Source: Congeria kusceri (Eukaryota; Mollusca; Bivalvia; Myida; Dreissenidae). Taken from it: DNA of 64,000 nucleotides. Location: contig CM051036.1 in NCBI GenBank assembly GCA_027627225.1, forward strand, positions 36,168,426-36,232,425, written 5' to 3'. Position numbers and translations under genes: made by a program. This document shows, piece after piece, positions 1 through 12,366 of this stretch. Each line of letters starts with the position of its first letter. Within the stretch, counting starts at the first letter, position 1. The notes under the pieces were generated by a model that was not told the DNA's origin, made no database searches, and worked only from the letters and a program-made list of their open reading frames with translations.

Positions 1-167
1 ATACGTGTTATTAGTTGTCTGTCTAGGCTTTTTGCAACTGGACACAAGATAAATGTGAAGCAACATAATTCTTCAACGGAAAGTGTTTGAATGGATATTT
101 ACATGGACAAAATGCAACAAAATTCGGTCATAACATTCAGTATACAAGTAAAAATTTAAATATTTTT

Positions 168-397
168 TAACTTGTTGAACTGCACCTTGTATTGTCAAAA
201 TGTCCCTTATTGCTTGTCGTTTTGTTGTTTATTTAAATACAATTTAACTTGTTGAACTGCAACTTGTATTGTCAAAACGTCCCTTATTGCTTGTCGTTAG
301 GTTGTTTATTTAACTACAATTTAACTTGATGAACTGTAACTTTTATTGTCAAAATGTCCCTTATTGCTTGTCGTTTTGTTGTTGCTTTGGAAGTTCT
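168..397. repeat. 77-bp tandem repeat, about three copies
   Basis: Three successive copies of a 76-77 bp unit begin near 168, 244 and 321. Each contains AACTTGTTGAACTG followed by TGTCCCTTATTGCTTGTCG. The copies differ at a few positions, so the array is recent but not identical. No coding function is seen. Confidence 0.85.
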
Positions 398-469
398 TCA
401 CAACGACTTAATGTTGTTGCCAAAGTATACATACGAAATCCGGTTAGTGTCATATGGAATATCGTGCCT

Positions 470-1035
470 CTTACGGCGAGGGCGAGACACTAGATGCGCG
501 AAACACGAAGCGAGACACGATATTCCCGCGAGGCACAAAGCAAGGAACGATATTGTAACACGAAACCACGCACTATCGCAGTATCCCATACCACGAAATA
601 TCGTGACTCGCTTCGCGTTTCGCCTAATTATCGTGGTTCGCTTCGTGTCTTGCTCTAACATATCGTGCCTCGCTTTGTGTCTCGCGCACTTCTCGTGCCT
701 CGCATTCAAAGGTCGAAACACGAAGCGATACACAATATTTCAGGCGAGACACGAAGCGAGGCACGATATTATATCGTTCAAATATCGCCCGAATCTCGAG
801 TCTGGCGGTAGATTTCAAACCACGAGACACGAGGCGAGACGCGAGAATCCGGCGACACATGAAGCGAGACACGATATTGTATCGTTCAAATATCGTCCGA
901 TTATCGAGTCTCGCGGTTTGAAAGCAGGGAAGCAAAGCAGGGAACACTCTTTTCCCAACAAACGAATGCGGGTCAGGACGGCCCAAGTCGTTGACGGCCC
1001 AGACCATGACGGCCCAGTCCATAACGGCCCACTGT

Positions 1036-1082
<47 letters not shown>

Positions 1083-1770
1083 CCCGCCCGCCCGCCCGCC
1101 CGCCCGCCCGCCAGCCAGCCCGCCCGCCCGCCCGCCCGTCTGTCTGTTTGTCTGTCTGTCTTTCTGTCTGTATGTCTGTTTTTCACATCTTTGTCCATCA
1201 GTCCGCCCATTCGCCTGGAGGATGCTGCTGCTTTGTGGCTATTTCGATTTGATTACTGTTTTTGTTTGAACTATAATGATGTCTATGTTTTATTTATGCT
1301 TATTGTTTCTTTTCATGAAAAGCCTGATGCTGTAGAGGTAACAGTATGTCTCTCTATCAGACTGTCTGTTTGTCTGTCCGTCCGTCAACCCATCCGTCTT
1401 GAGAAAACTGCGGCTGCAATGGCTTCTGTTACGTTTTTAAATAGTTTGTGAACTTAAGGCCTTGTTCAGATTAAGTTTGACAGACTGAAAGTAGGTCAAC
1501 ACGACGTGGGGTTGCATCATGCACTAAAGCAGATAGGGGCATTGCCATATTGTCCTATGTAGCAACGCACTTTGGTGTCAACTCAACTTCGGTGTTTTTT
1601 ACAAAATAATATCAAACAACTACAACGTGATACATTCCTGGTGCACCGGTAGACGCGAGACTCGATATTCGGGCAATATTTCAACGGTACAATATCGGGC
1701 CTCGCTTCGTGTGTCGCCGGATTCTCGCGTCTCGCTTCGTGTATCGTGGTTTGAAAATCTCCAACGATGT
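470..1770. mobile_element. Palindromic repeat element with CGAGACACGAAGCGAGG-like arms
   Basis: The stretch 470-935 is built from degenerate copies of a short motif (CGAGACACGAAGCGAG, CACGATATT, TCGTTCAAATATCG) in both orientations. The part at about 805-915 reappears as its reverse complement at about 1650-1766, including the order AAACCACGA, GAATCCGGCGACAC, ATCGTTCAAATAT. The arms therefore enclose about 730 bp, part of which is a TGCC/CCGC simple repeat. The arrangement looks like a fold-back element or an inverted pair of satellite-like units. Long open frames here arise from the repeat and are not genes. No transposase is seen. Confidence 0.6.
1034..1180. repeat. TGCC / CCGC / TGTC tetranucleotide array
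   Basis: Perfect CTGC/TGCC units pass into CCGC units and then TGTC units. This low-complexity array creates spurious open frames on both strands (runs of Cys-Leu-Pro-Ala or Arg-Ala-Gly). Confidence 0.95.
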
Positions 1771-3683
1771 AATTTAATGTAAAAGCGATAACTTTAACCA
1801 AAAATAAATGCAACATTTTGCACATAGGGACCCTCATAACCATACCTTTTCTTAAAGAGCATTCTAAGCTTAATTGATTTAAGCAATAAAAAGGTATGTC
1901 ATGTAATATGTAAGAAAGAGCTCGCCACTAAACAAAGTTGACTGTTTTATCACCATCTTTTTACCGGCTACTTTCTACTTGAATGTAACCCGCCTCAGTG
2001 CAAGTGTCATACTGTAGTCTTCAATCTTAAAACATATCAGTGATTTATAAGTTCATACCAATGCTTACCCTACCAACATCTCCAAAAAAAGAATATCAAT
2101 GCAAGTGTCTAAACCTAAAAACAAGTTTTCAAGTTAAACTTGTTGATTTATTTAGAGAGTACAGCCCTGCATGACTTATTTATTTAATGTAATGTGACCT
2201 AGAAGACAACTTTAAGTTTTGACATCGCGAAAAAATCAATTCTGCATCATTATTAACATATTTCTAATGTGCATGCAATATTTCAGACCGAGCCACTGAG
2301 TAAAAATGTTTTTCAGTGTTTTGATTATATGGGGGTGCCTGAGTCAAATTGTGTACTTAATTCATAGAAATTAGTCAAAATACTAGATTATGTTTACATA
2401 CTTAAATGCAATAGAGATAAATATTGTTTAAAACGTGTTCATTTTCGGTTTGAGCATGATTTGGTATGCACAAGACGGGTTTCCGTACTTATTTTCTTGT
2501 CTTGTTTTTACTTGAAAAAAGCCGTTTTCGCTGTCAAAATCGTAATGCACATTCAAATCATGATATTTCTCGCATTGTTTCCATGAAACTTGTTACAGCC
2601 AATAAAACCACACAGTAACATGATTTTATGTAAACATTGCCCCTTTAATTTCCGCTCCCAGTTTTGTGTTTAGGTTACAATATACTAATTCTAATCCTTA
2701 TGTTTATTGTGTATTGTTTACTTTTCCTACTGTCAAATACTCGCAGCACAACATAAAAACATATCCAGTTCTGAAATATAAACAATGTTAAACACCAGCT
2801 GCATCAGCGCTCTGATGATAATTACGTACAACTAGCATTTGTCTCAGAAACTAACCACACCTCAGTATGCGAACGTTTCTCGTCGTAACAATTTGCGAAT
2901 TACCAACGCTTTCGTTACCAGACAGCAAGAAATCAACATGTGTAAAATTACTAATGTCTTAGTTCTAATTTCTGATAGACATCACTCATCAAATACGTAA
3001 AGTGTGTACACGTTCTTGAAATATTCGCGGCATTTCTGAAATAAATGAGTCAATAGCATGTGAATGTCCTCTTATTGTTATAACTAGTTTCTCTGCATAT
3101 AAACTTCGAGTAAATTCCGGTTTCTAGTATAATTGTTTGCAACAAAGACATTGTCTATGCCAAAGGCTTTACACTACGTGTTTTGCTTCTCTATACAAAC
3201 TCTAAAATAACGAACAATAATATTTCAAAAATTGCATCGTAAGACATGCAAATGCGTCACTGTAACGTAACAGCTAAGTTTATTTGGATTAAGTTTATAC
3301 CTAATTCATTATTGAATATAATATAATAAATAATTCAAAAGCTAACTATTTCGTAGTATGTGCTAATGCTTCCCTTACGAACATATGTACCTAGCTGAAT
3401 TCCTTAAACTACACATGAAAATTGAACCATTATCGATATATAAGCACAAAAATACATATTCTGTCCATGTATAAAGACAGATTGTCAGCCTACACAATTA
3501 TATGAGACGATTAACAAGAACCACAAGCTTTGATATCTGCAGGGAAAGTGGTATGTGTCTGCAAATCAACAATATAACAATAACAATAACAACCAGAATA
3601 TTTTTTGTTCGTAAGCAGTGATAATTCACGCACATAATTATATTCCGAAAATAATTGATTTAAAAAAGTTTAAATATAAAAAT
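1771..3683. other. AT-rich stretch with no gene seen
   Basis: No convincing exon, RNA gene or intact mobile element was found. Open frames are short and lack domain signatures. Confidence 0.6.
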
Positions 3684-4021
3684 TATGAAAATCCAGAGAC
3701 ATCATCAGGAGAGAAACCCTTTTTACCATCCGCTGGTCCTTTATTTGAGGCAAGTGACCAGTTGCCTATACAATACAGAACAATACATACAACACAAAAC
3801 AAAACATAAAAATGATTAAAACTGGGGTCACCGCCTTGGAACGGTCAATGCAAAGCATTGGGGGTTTAAACTGGTTTAAAGGCATGCCGAACCTCACACT
3901 AAGCCCAGATTTATTCACAAAACACGCACTTGTAAATAAACTTTAACCTCATATCATTGTAATTTAAATTTAATAGTTATAAAATATTAATTCAATTGAA
4001 TTACAATTTAATTACTCAATG
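3684..4021. repeat. Left copy of an inverted repeat pair
   Basis: About 335 bp (landmarks: CATCATCAGGAGAGAAACCC, GGTCCTTTATTTGAGGCAAG, GGAACGGTCAATGCAAAGCA, GGCATGCCGAACCTCAC, TTCAATTGAATTACAATTTA) occurs again as its reverse complement at 11045-11376. The two copies are diverged but collinear. It could be one dispersed repeat family or the ends of a decayed large element. The short open frames inside are not convincing genes. Confidence 0.8.
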
Positions 4022-4539
4022 GTTTAATGTTCACCAGAGCAACATAGTTGAATCTTGCTGAGGCACGATGAAATGAAGTAAAAACAAGTATCAGCTAAAT
4101 CCCTTCTTGTTAACAAGATTTCAAGACCTAGCATCATAAAGTACAGATCACAGATCATCGTCGTGCATCTCATGAAGAAGCCGTAATACATGGTGTAAAA
4201 GGCCAGATTACATAGCTTGGTTGTATATGTTTACTATTTATTATTAATATAATTGCAATAGTAGTTTAGTATTATACTAAAACGATCATTACTACATGTA
4301 CTTATGCAAACAGAAAATGAAAAATTGTTTATTCTACAAAACGTGAATCAAATACTGAATTTAATATTTTGGTGTCCATTTTGCCGTAGACTACTTACTT
4401 GTTAATCTGTAATAACGCGTTGGGGATAGGTTTTAAAGCTGTTACTGTTCAAATTAAATCAATCAATAAATATTTAAAGCTGTTTACCAAACGAGAAGAG
4501 ATAACTATTTACAGTTAAAAGAAATTGTCTATCAAAAAC

Positions 4540-5070
4540 TAACACGCAGGTGTTACTGAGTATAGACAAACACATAGTTTTTTCTGACAGTTTGTTATGC
4601 GTAAATATCTGGCATTTATACAACATTTATTGTTGCTCAACAATAAAACAATCAATCATCAGATACGCTGCATTTTAATAATACAAATGATATAAATCAA
4701 CAGTTAGTGTTTATGTTTTGGGGTTTTTGAACCAGACACAAGTAATTATGCTACAATGATTAAAAGCACAAATTCTCCGTTAAACGTGCATCAATAGAAA
4801 TAGTGCATTAAGATGAGGCGAATATCGAATTTGCTGGTAAATAACTTGTCTGCAGTGCATGGATTTGACAGAAAACATCTACCATTTTGACTGATAACAA
4901 CAATTTTCATAAATGATTGTTGTCAGAGAAATGTTTTAAAAAATGAACAAGTTGTCGAAATTTAGTAAGACACATTTTAGGTTTGTGACCAAGTAGACAT
5001 TTATCTATGATATTCATTTATATTACGTTTATGTTTAGTGATTAGAGCTCTCTGTGCACACAAAACATTC
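4540..5070. repeat. Diverged tandem segmental duplication, copy 1
   Basis: Collinear landmarks recur about 3.84 kb downstream: CTGACAGTTTGTT with AAAACAATMAAT at 4585-4655 against 8398-8465, AGATGAGGYRAATAT with CAGTGCATG at 4812-4860 against 8652-8693, and TTCATTTATATTRYGTTTA at about 5013 against 8862. The constant offset argues for an old tandem duplication rather than chance. No coding content is recognised. Confidence 0.55.
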
Positions 5071-8000
5071 CAGTATAGTTTGTATTAAATATGTCGACTA
5101 CTATAACCCATAAACACTTGAGAATGGCAACACATGCAATGATGGCAAATTCTTAAATCGTAACAAAAACATATTCTTACGAGTTAAGTAAACTTAATAT
5201 TGATATAATCACAAATTAATGATATTTTCATGTCCTTTAACACACTTGTTTTCATCAGATATGTACGTGCAAGTTATGTTTTGATTATATAGGACAATTC
5301 GCTCTTAAATAATATCAGTCTACAGTAAACAAAAAGTCGTAAGAAAAGTCCTGACATGCGGAAATATTAGAAGGGGTGAATGAAAACAGTATGTTAAAAG
5401 ACATGAAAGGCGTTCCGGTGATTATTTTCTTTAAATTTATAAGTACCTTACGTGTCTCATTAAGATTTGCCTATCAAGCTATATCAGTAAAATGAAAATG
5501 GCTAAAACAAAATTATTCAGTCGCGCAAAACGTTTTGACTGGTTAGAAAACGCACAAATTCCTACAATATATATTGCAAAGCGCATGATACTCAGTTCCA
5601 AATAATAGTATGTAAAGTTGTTTGTTTTTTCTTTTTATTGCACTTCTATGAAAATGTCAATAGTATACTTTGCTCGAAAAAGTAACGAAATCTAACATCG
5701 AAATTAGTTGTTTTACAGAACTATGGTTTTAGAAAACTAATTTGTATTATTAAATTATACGATTTTCAGTAAATGAAGATCATTAAATGAAGTTTAACAA
5801 CTTCTAAAACATAATTTTATTTTTCTAAAGGATATGTCTTATTATGAATTTGGAAAAGTAGGTACTTGGTATTGATAGAGGACCGCCTGATCATGGTCAA
5901 GAACACACAAACTATGTAAAAGTCCTTATACTAAGTTTGTTGGTACTATTTATATCAGAGATAGGTTCAAATTCCTAGGAGACGATTTTTGCAATGGTTA
6001 GATTTCAGTTTTCACTGCCTTTATTTATCAGGTAGTTTTTACAGAAAGATGTATAATAACTCAAACAAGTTCGTGCTAGACGTCAATAACCCTTTGTGCA
6101 AGCAACTAATTTGGTTTTAGGAAATAACGATCACCATTGGCGGATTCCAGGATTTGCCACTAGTGGGGCGTACCTAGGAGGGGGCGACTTGGAAGAAGCA
6201 ATTAAAATTAAACTGCTCGAAAACATGAATTGGAAAATCGGATGTCATTCACAATATGAACAATCGTGTTAATATCATGGTCCTGTGTTTTACTGACATC
6301 TACTGGTTTAATTAGTTCTCTTTGACACTTTGAGAGGGGGCGCGCGCCGGATACGCCCCCGTCTAAATCCACTAGTGATCACTACAATGTTCACACGAAG
6401 TAATGTTGCTGTCAGTTATGTTATGAATTACCTTTCGGAACAGTGTTTGTCATTTTAAAATATGAACTATGTTCGAAAAAGCAACCTAAAAAACGATTCA
6501 ACACGATCCAACGTCCATTACATATGTGCCAAACCCAACTGGTTTAAATGCCCAAACATAGTTGAACACTTTATGAATTTAATGTTTTGTAGTATTTTTT
6601 GCTGTAATCCAATGTATATAAATATAACACATCAAACTGTTCTTTTGCGACCAAACGGTAGATGTAAATTTCTGATATACATTTCCTGACGCATTAAATA
6701 TTCTGTTTCAAGTACTTTTGATGCTATACAATCGATTCCTGACAATAAGTGAAAACGATGAGTTATAAACACATTACTATATTTTTTTAATTTATTTCTA
6801 TCTTACAGTACATTTAAGAATAACGTATTTATTCATATTCCAAATTTAGACTTAATCCAATGATAAATAAACAAGAAATTAAAAAAAAAATAGAAGTATT
6901 GCATTAGACGTATGATTGAGGGTTGACGAGTTAAATGTACTGAATACATGAAATACATATATGGGTGTTCTGCAATTTAACGGATCTTTCATTGTTGATA
7001 CATATGCAATCAGCACCGACGTTTCGTCCGTAACCACGCAACGCTGTCATGGGTGCAAACTGTAATATTTCTCACACAAGTTTTAACTTTTCAATAACTT
7101 CATGTACTTGCTTGCATGTTATATTACATTCTTTATAAATGTTTTTTTTAATATTCAAAACACACTATCAATATTTCCATTCTGAAAGTATCATGTACAT
7201 AGTCATTTTTTGTAATGAAACAAACGCAAAATGTTTAAGACAACCGACGCATAACCAAATGTGTTGTCATCTTCGATTTCTTCTCGCTCTGATAAATATG
7301 TCAAACCTGTTACAATTGTCTGGGTTAATAAAGACATCTCATTTTTTTTTCTCTTTCATGGACAGTCGTAAGACAGCGTGAATTGTGAATCTCCTAAATT
7401 TCAAGAAAGCCAGAATATAATTGCATCATACCAATCAGTTGTAGATAAAATACAACCGTATAATGTGTGTACAAATATCGAATTTTTTGTCATGCATTCA
7501 TTCCTGCAATTGAATTAAAACTTTATGATTAATTAAAGCAATAAAATGAAATGAAATTTAAAAATCACAGCACTTTTAAACGTTTCGACTACGAGTTGCG
7601 TAGTATATATTCAATATCTCCATCGATATTTGAAATAACGTTTTGCATGTCTCGCACGTCTAATATATACCAATCACCCATAATTACGTACATACAGCGG
7701 ACATGATAAGTAATTATTTAATCATGAAAATGTCCGTGAATTTCTGAAATAAATGCTACACTGACACTGAATTTCTACTTATCCTAACAAGTAGTTTCTT
7801 AGGTAAATGTTCTGCGTCTGCCTATATTCGAAGAAACCTTCAGATAATTGCATGTTCTAGTCTGGTTAATTGCATCAAGTGCATTGTTAAAGATACAAGA
7901 CTCTCAAAATGCTGCGAGGAGCTTCCGTAAAAACTAAAGACCAATATGTTCAATGAAAAAAAGTTACGTTGTGTTGTGCTTTTACTGCAGAACCCTACAA

Positions 8001-8379
8001 CTCTAAAAAAAATATTAACGATATTAATTTCAAAATTCAAACTTCGAATAGTGGTCATACATAGGACCACTATAAATACTATAAAATTTAAACTTCATAC
8101 TTGAGCTTCCACATTAAAAAATAAGTTGTCAATGTAGAACATCCGTTTGGTAATAATAATATTGTTAGTTTGCATGCATTCTGCATACTAAAGGACATCT
8201 ATCAGGAACCACATTATATCTACCATGCAAGTAGTATGTGTATGTAAAGCAGGACACACGTTTACAAGTTTACTGCTTTCGATTATCATGGATTTTGCTT
8301 CCGAATATGTTTCGGCGTATGTTGCATGTAGCAGTCGTGATTGACGCACATCCCGGGTCTACTCGATTCATACCAGACA
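5071..8379. other. AT-rich stretch with no gene seen, apart from one short element
   Basis: Only a small GC-rich repeat at about 6136-6380 is recognised. The remaining sequence holds short unsupported open frames. Confidence 0.55.
6136..6380. mobile_element. Small element with GC-rich inverted ends
   Basis: The left end contains GGCGGATTCCAGGATTTG and CCACTAGTGGGGCGTACC. The right end contains GGGGGCGCGCGCCGG and CGCCCCCGTCTAAATCCACT. Reverse-complemented, the right end roughly matches the left (AGTGGATTTAGACGGGGGCG), giving imperfect inverted termini around about 245 bp. It has no coding capacity and appears to be a non-autonomous element. Confidence 0.45.
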
Positions 8380-8905
8380 TAAAACACCTTCTTTTACTGA
8401 CAGTTTGTTTTTATGTCTGGAATTAATACACGTATTATCGTTGCACATTAAAACAATAAATAACCAAGATAAAATTACGGTTTAATTATAGAAAAGCTGT
8501 AAATCAAGAATTAGTTTAAATGTTCTAAGGTTTGCGCCAGTCTGCACCACCCACAAGTAATCAGCTTAATTACACATCGCCCCAATGGAAATATTGCAAT
8601 TATATAATGCAAATATTCTCCGCCAAATATGCGGCGATATCTAATGTATTCAGATGAGGTTAATATATTGTAAAAATATATCTTCAGTGCATGCTTGTGA
8701 CATTCACATCCAACACCTGTATCAGCGATCTCCTGACTTTCAATGGAAGCATTTATTTTAAACTGTCAAACGTGTTATATAATGTTTTCACGATAATAAC
8801 TAGTAATTTTTATATGCTACCAAGTTGAAAGACCCAGTACATGTATTGGTTTTTGTTGGTGTTCATTTATATTGTGTTTACGTCATTGTGGAAACTGTAT
8901 TATTC
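8380..8905. repeat. Diverged tandem segmental duplication, copy 2
   Basis: This is the partner of 4540-5070 in the same orientation, with the same order of landmarks at a constant offset of about 3.84 kb. Confidence 0.55.
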
Positions 8906-10189
8906 AGAACTTGCAAGGAAAATCATATGCCAACCACAACGTGTTTGATCCATGCTTCCAGCAATGACATATGTACAAGCACTGGAGAAATATGACAAAA
9001 GTATAGAGGGATCACTCTGAACGTGCCTTGTATCTACAAACAATTTGCCTTGTAACAAACGTCGCACCATCAAAATTTAGTTCATGCACGTTCATGGTAG
9101 TGTTCACTTTTATTTTCAAATCAAGAAGGATTGCACAAATAGGTCAACGAAAGGCGTTGTACTTGATACACAACTTATTTACATTCCTAATTAACGACAA
9201 TGTCAAAAGGGATTATTGAAAACAGCCTGCAATAAGACAAGAACTGTTCCGGTAAAACCGAACTTAAACATTGGAGATCGCCGAAGCTTGCTTTTTTTAA
9301 ATCCTTATATGGTAATAAATAATAATTTTTGCATTTCACAGCATAACTTAAAAGTTCTAGATAATGAAAAATTGCTCAAAGAAAACATTCGTTCACAAGA
9401 TAACATTATGTCATGCTTGAAAACAATTCAACGCAAGATGTAATATCAACAAAAAATAAACTGGAACATATTTTAATGTATCGAAGATATGAATGACTTA
9501 TACCATATTTCAGAGAGTTTTCTTTGTTCTGTGGTATTCAATAACTGTGGCTTTCGAAATGATTTGTTTGAAAATACCAAAATTGATATTTGAGAAAATT
9601 CATTAATATCAAATAATGATATTTTCGTTCCTTGTTACAGAAGACATTCTTTACATTTAGTAAAAATACTTGTAAATATACATTCGTATTTAGAACTTGA
9701 TCATTGGTTTAGTTTATGAATCGTTCGAAATAATGGGCATTGAAGTACTATACTTTTGTTTGGCCCCAGTCGCCTTCCTTGCCTATCATGTATGTCCTTT
9801 CACTTATTCTGGCCTCCGCTGATATGGCACTGCAACTGTATATATCTGTAGTATTTGCATATCTTCATCCGTAAATACTGATGATTTCGGGCCATGATTC
9901 CACATCCTAGTTGTTTCTGTAGTTAAACTGCTTATGTTTTGTCCATTTTACATCCACTTTACATGCACACTGATAACTGAAAGTCACGTAATTTGACACT
10001 TGTAACACTTTTCCTCGTGGTCAGTTTGATTTATTGTGGTATGTCATTTGGGCACATGTTCGTCATGTTTAATATTCCTGCAGCGGTCAGGATGCTTCCA
10101 GGTACGACCAGTTTCTACCTCACAACAATCGGATGCAGAGTCTGTGGTTACTTTCAAGTTCACTAGCGTTTTTGCAAATGCTTTGTAAC
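8906..10189. other. No gene seen
   Basis: AT-rich sequence. Weak traces of the duplication continue to about 9000. No exon or RNA gene could be supported. Confidence 0.55.
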
Positions 10190-10403
10190 CACTTTGATCT
10201 CACAGGTCAGCAACGTGTTACTCAGGAATTTAGTGCTAGGCATTTCTGACAGTCCATGGTGTTTTATTATTGATGATAACTGTGTGTAATGATTGGTGAA
10301 GAAAGTGAAGGATGAAAGTGACGACCAGGTTCCGGACCGGCAATTGAACCCCGGACCTTCCGCTCTCAAGTCCAGTGCTTTACCACTAGACTACATAGGC
10401 CCC
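10190..10403 (-). mobile_element. tRNA-derived SINE, minus strand
   Basis: On the minus strand a tRNA-like head (about 10403 down to 10332) shows an A-box-like TAGTCTAGTGGTAAAGC and a strong B box, GGGGTTCAATTGCC. A non-tRNA body follows to about 10190. The acceptor-stem halves do not pair well, so it is not a working tRNA. An internal RNA polymerase III promoter is the family expectation. Confidence 0.6.
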
Positions 10404-10734
10404 ATTTAGACTTACTTAGACTTAATTAAAATGTAATTAACACAGTTTTTCACAAAATGATGAATCATTGCCATAATGGAATTTCCACACACACATACGG
10501 ATTGCTTTGAAAAGCTAATCCGAAACATGTTTGAATTCATTTAAGTTGAGCTAAATTCCTTTAATAAATGTCTTTAATATCGGCAGACGCGTTTAATCTG
10601 GCGTTTAATGATCGGTGTTAGAGGATGAGATGATCACGTTGTTTCTGCGATAATCCGCAGTAACCTGCATGATTATACCATGCACGTGGTTTGCTTTATT
10701 AATCGAACGTAAACAGGTGCATGTTAGATGTCAT

Positions 10735-10925
10735 AGAACTTAAGTGAAACTTTCATATCAAAATTTCTATGTGATAATATGTGTTTACAAATTGGTAAAA
10801 AATGAAAGACATAAAGAATATTAACTACTTTGGATCATTTTAATGTATAAACCACAGAACATGAAACAGCCACAGAATTAAGGTGTTTTATGAATTTAAG
10901 TTTTCCCTAATGAGCCTTGTGCAAA
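10735..10925. mobile_element. Degraded relative of the 57.08-kb MITE
   Basis: The order ACTTAAGTGAAA, TCTATGTGA, CATTTTAATGT, ACAGCCA, TTATGAATT, TTTTCCCTAA and GAGCYTTGTG follows the element at 57078-57340. The outer ends are eroded. Confidence 0.45.
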
Positions 10926-11044
10926 ACATTTCTGTAGTTTCTCTATCTACAAAAAGCAATGAACAAATGTTTATCTGCAATTCTTTAATATAAGTATATG
11001 GTCCCAGTCAAAGTTTGATTCCTTTTTCGATCTAGTAATGCTTG

Positions 11045-11376
11045 AGTAATTAAATTGTAATTCAATTGAATTAATAGTCTCTTTTATCACTATTTAATTT
11101 GAATTGCAATGCTATGAGGTTAAAGTTTATTTACAAGTGCGTGTTTCGTTATTAACTCTGGGCTAACTGTGAGGTTCGGCATGCCTTTACACCGGTTTAA
11201 ACCTCCAATGCTTTGCATTGACCGTTCCAAGGCGGTAACCCCAGTTGCAATCATTTTTATGTTTTGTGTTGTGTTGTATGTCTATTGTCCTGTATTGCAT
11301 AGGCAATTGGTCACTTGCCTCAAATAAAGGACCAGCGGATGGTAATAAGGGTTTCTCTCCTGATGATGTCTCTGGA
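11045..11376. repeat. Right copy of the inverted repeat pair
   Basis: This is the reverse-complement counterpart of 3684-4021. It runs from TTGTAATTCAATTGAATTAA through GAGGTTCGGCATGCCTTTA and AATGCTTTGCATTGACCGTT to AAAGGACCAGCGGATGG and CTCTCCTGATGATGTCTC. The 7.0-kb interval between the copies contains the 3.84-kb tandem duplication. Confidence 0.8.
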
Positions 11377-11961
11377 GTTTCATTATTTCTATATTTGCAA
11401 ACGTTTAGAAAACTAAATGTCTTAAATACAGAAGTCGGAAACTATTTTGGTCATCTTTCAAGAAAATACAAAACATTATTTAAAACAGAAACGTTGTTTT
11501 TATATTTGATTTTAATCAGGAACATACAATTTCTACCGAATAAGAATGTTTGACCTAGATAAGTATATAATAATTGGCGTATAATGTCATATTTGCATTG
11601 ATCTTTTCCGAGCATTAAGCCGGGATAAACAATAAAACTGTTGCAAATGAATTGCACTGCAGTTAGTACTGTATTTAGATCATGTTACCACTAGGTGCAT
11701 TCTGAGAAGAAACAGACGATCGTGCTTGTTGTTTGTTATGTCTAAAAGTGTTTAAAGACGTCATCAATATAATTGAATTACAAAACGACTCGTTTACCTT
11801 ATTTGTGTAACACTCTCGCAAATACTTTGTTTGGTATTTGGTTGTAAAACGCTCCAGCAATTCAAAATTGTAAAGTCAAAATAGGATAATGTGCCAAGTA
11901 CAAATGTGGTGCGGGGTCCGGGATTTTGCGAGTGTGTGATGAATTAACTTGGCACATATTT

Positions 11962-12087
11962 ACTATCGTTTCTGAACCCGAAAATTAGACTCAAGACTCA
12001 GAAATAATATGTTATGCATACCAATTATACCATTCTGAGCCTGAGATTGAGTCTTCAATCTAAATTTCTGACTCAGAAGCAATAGTT
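11962..12087. mobile_element. Short palindromic element
   Basis: The left arm (CTATCGTTTCTGA, TTAGACTCAAGACTCAGAA) and right arm (TTCAATCTAAATTTCTGA, CTCAGAAGCAATAG) are imperfect inverted repeats over about 126 bp. It has no coding capacity. Confidence 0.5.
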
Positions 12088-12366
12088 AATACAGGCCCTG
12101 GTTAAATAGTAAATGAAATACGGTGGACTTTTAATGCAATAATAGTTGAGTATAATGATTTATGACAATACATTGTTACAATATTCATTAATATAAAAGT
12201 CGTATGTATGCAGTAAACAAAACTAAATGTGCATTCATGTCCGTGTTTAGAAATCCATCTGAAACTTACTAATTTAATGCGTCCAAGTATAAAAACAATC
12301 ACATAAGACATACGATTTGTTGAAGAAGAGATGAAAATATTACTATAAAGATAACACTAATTATAA

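Noticed and set aside
354..1451. A 365-residue open frame rich in Cys-Leu-Pro-Ala
   Set aside because: It runs through an inverted, iterated repeat and a tetranucleotide array. No domain is present and overlapping frames on both strands are equally open.
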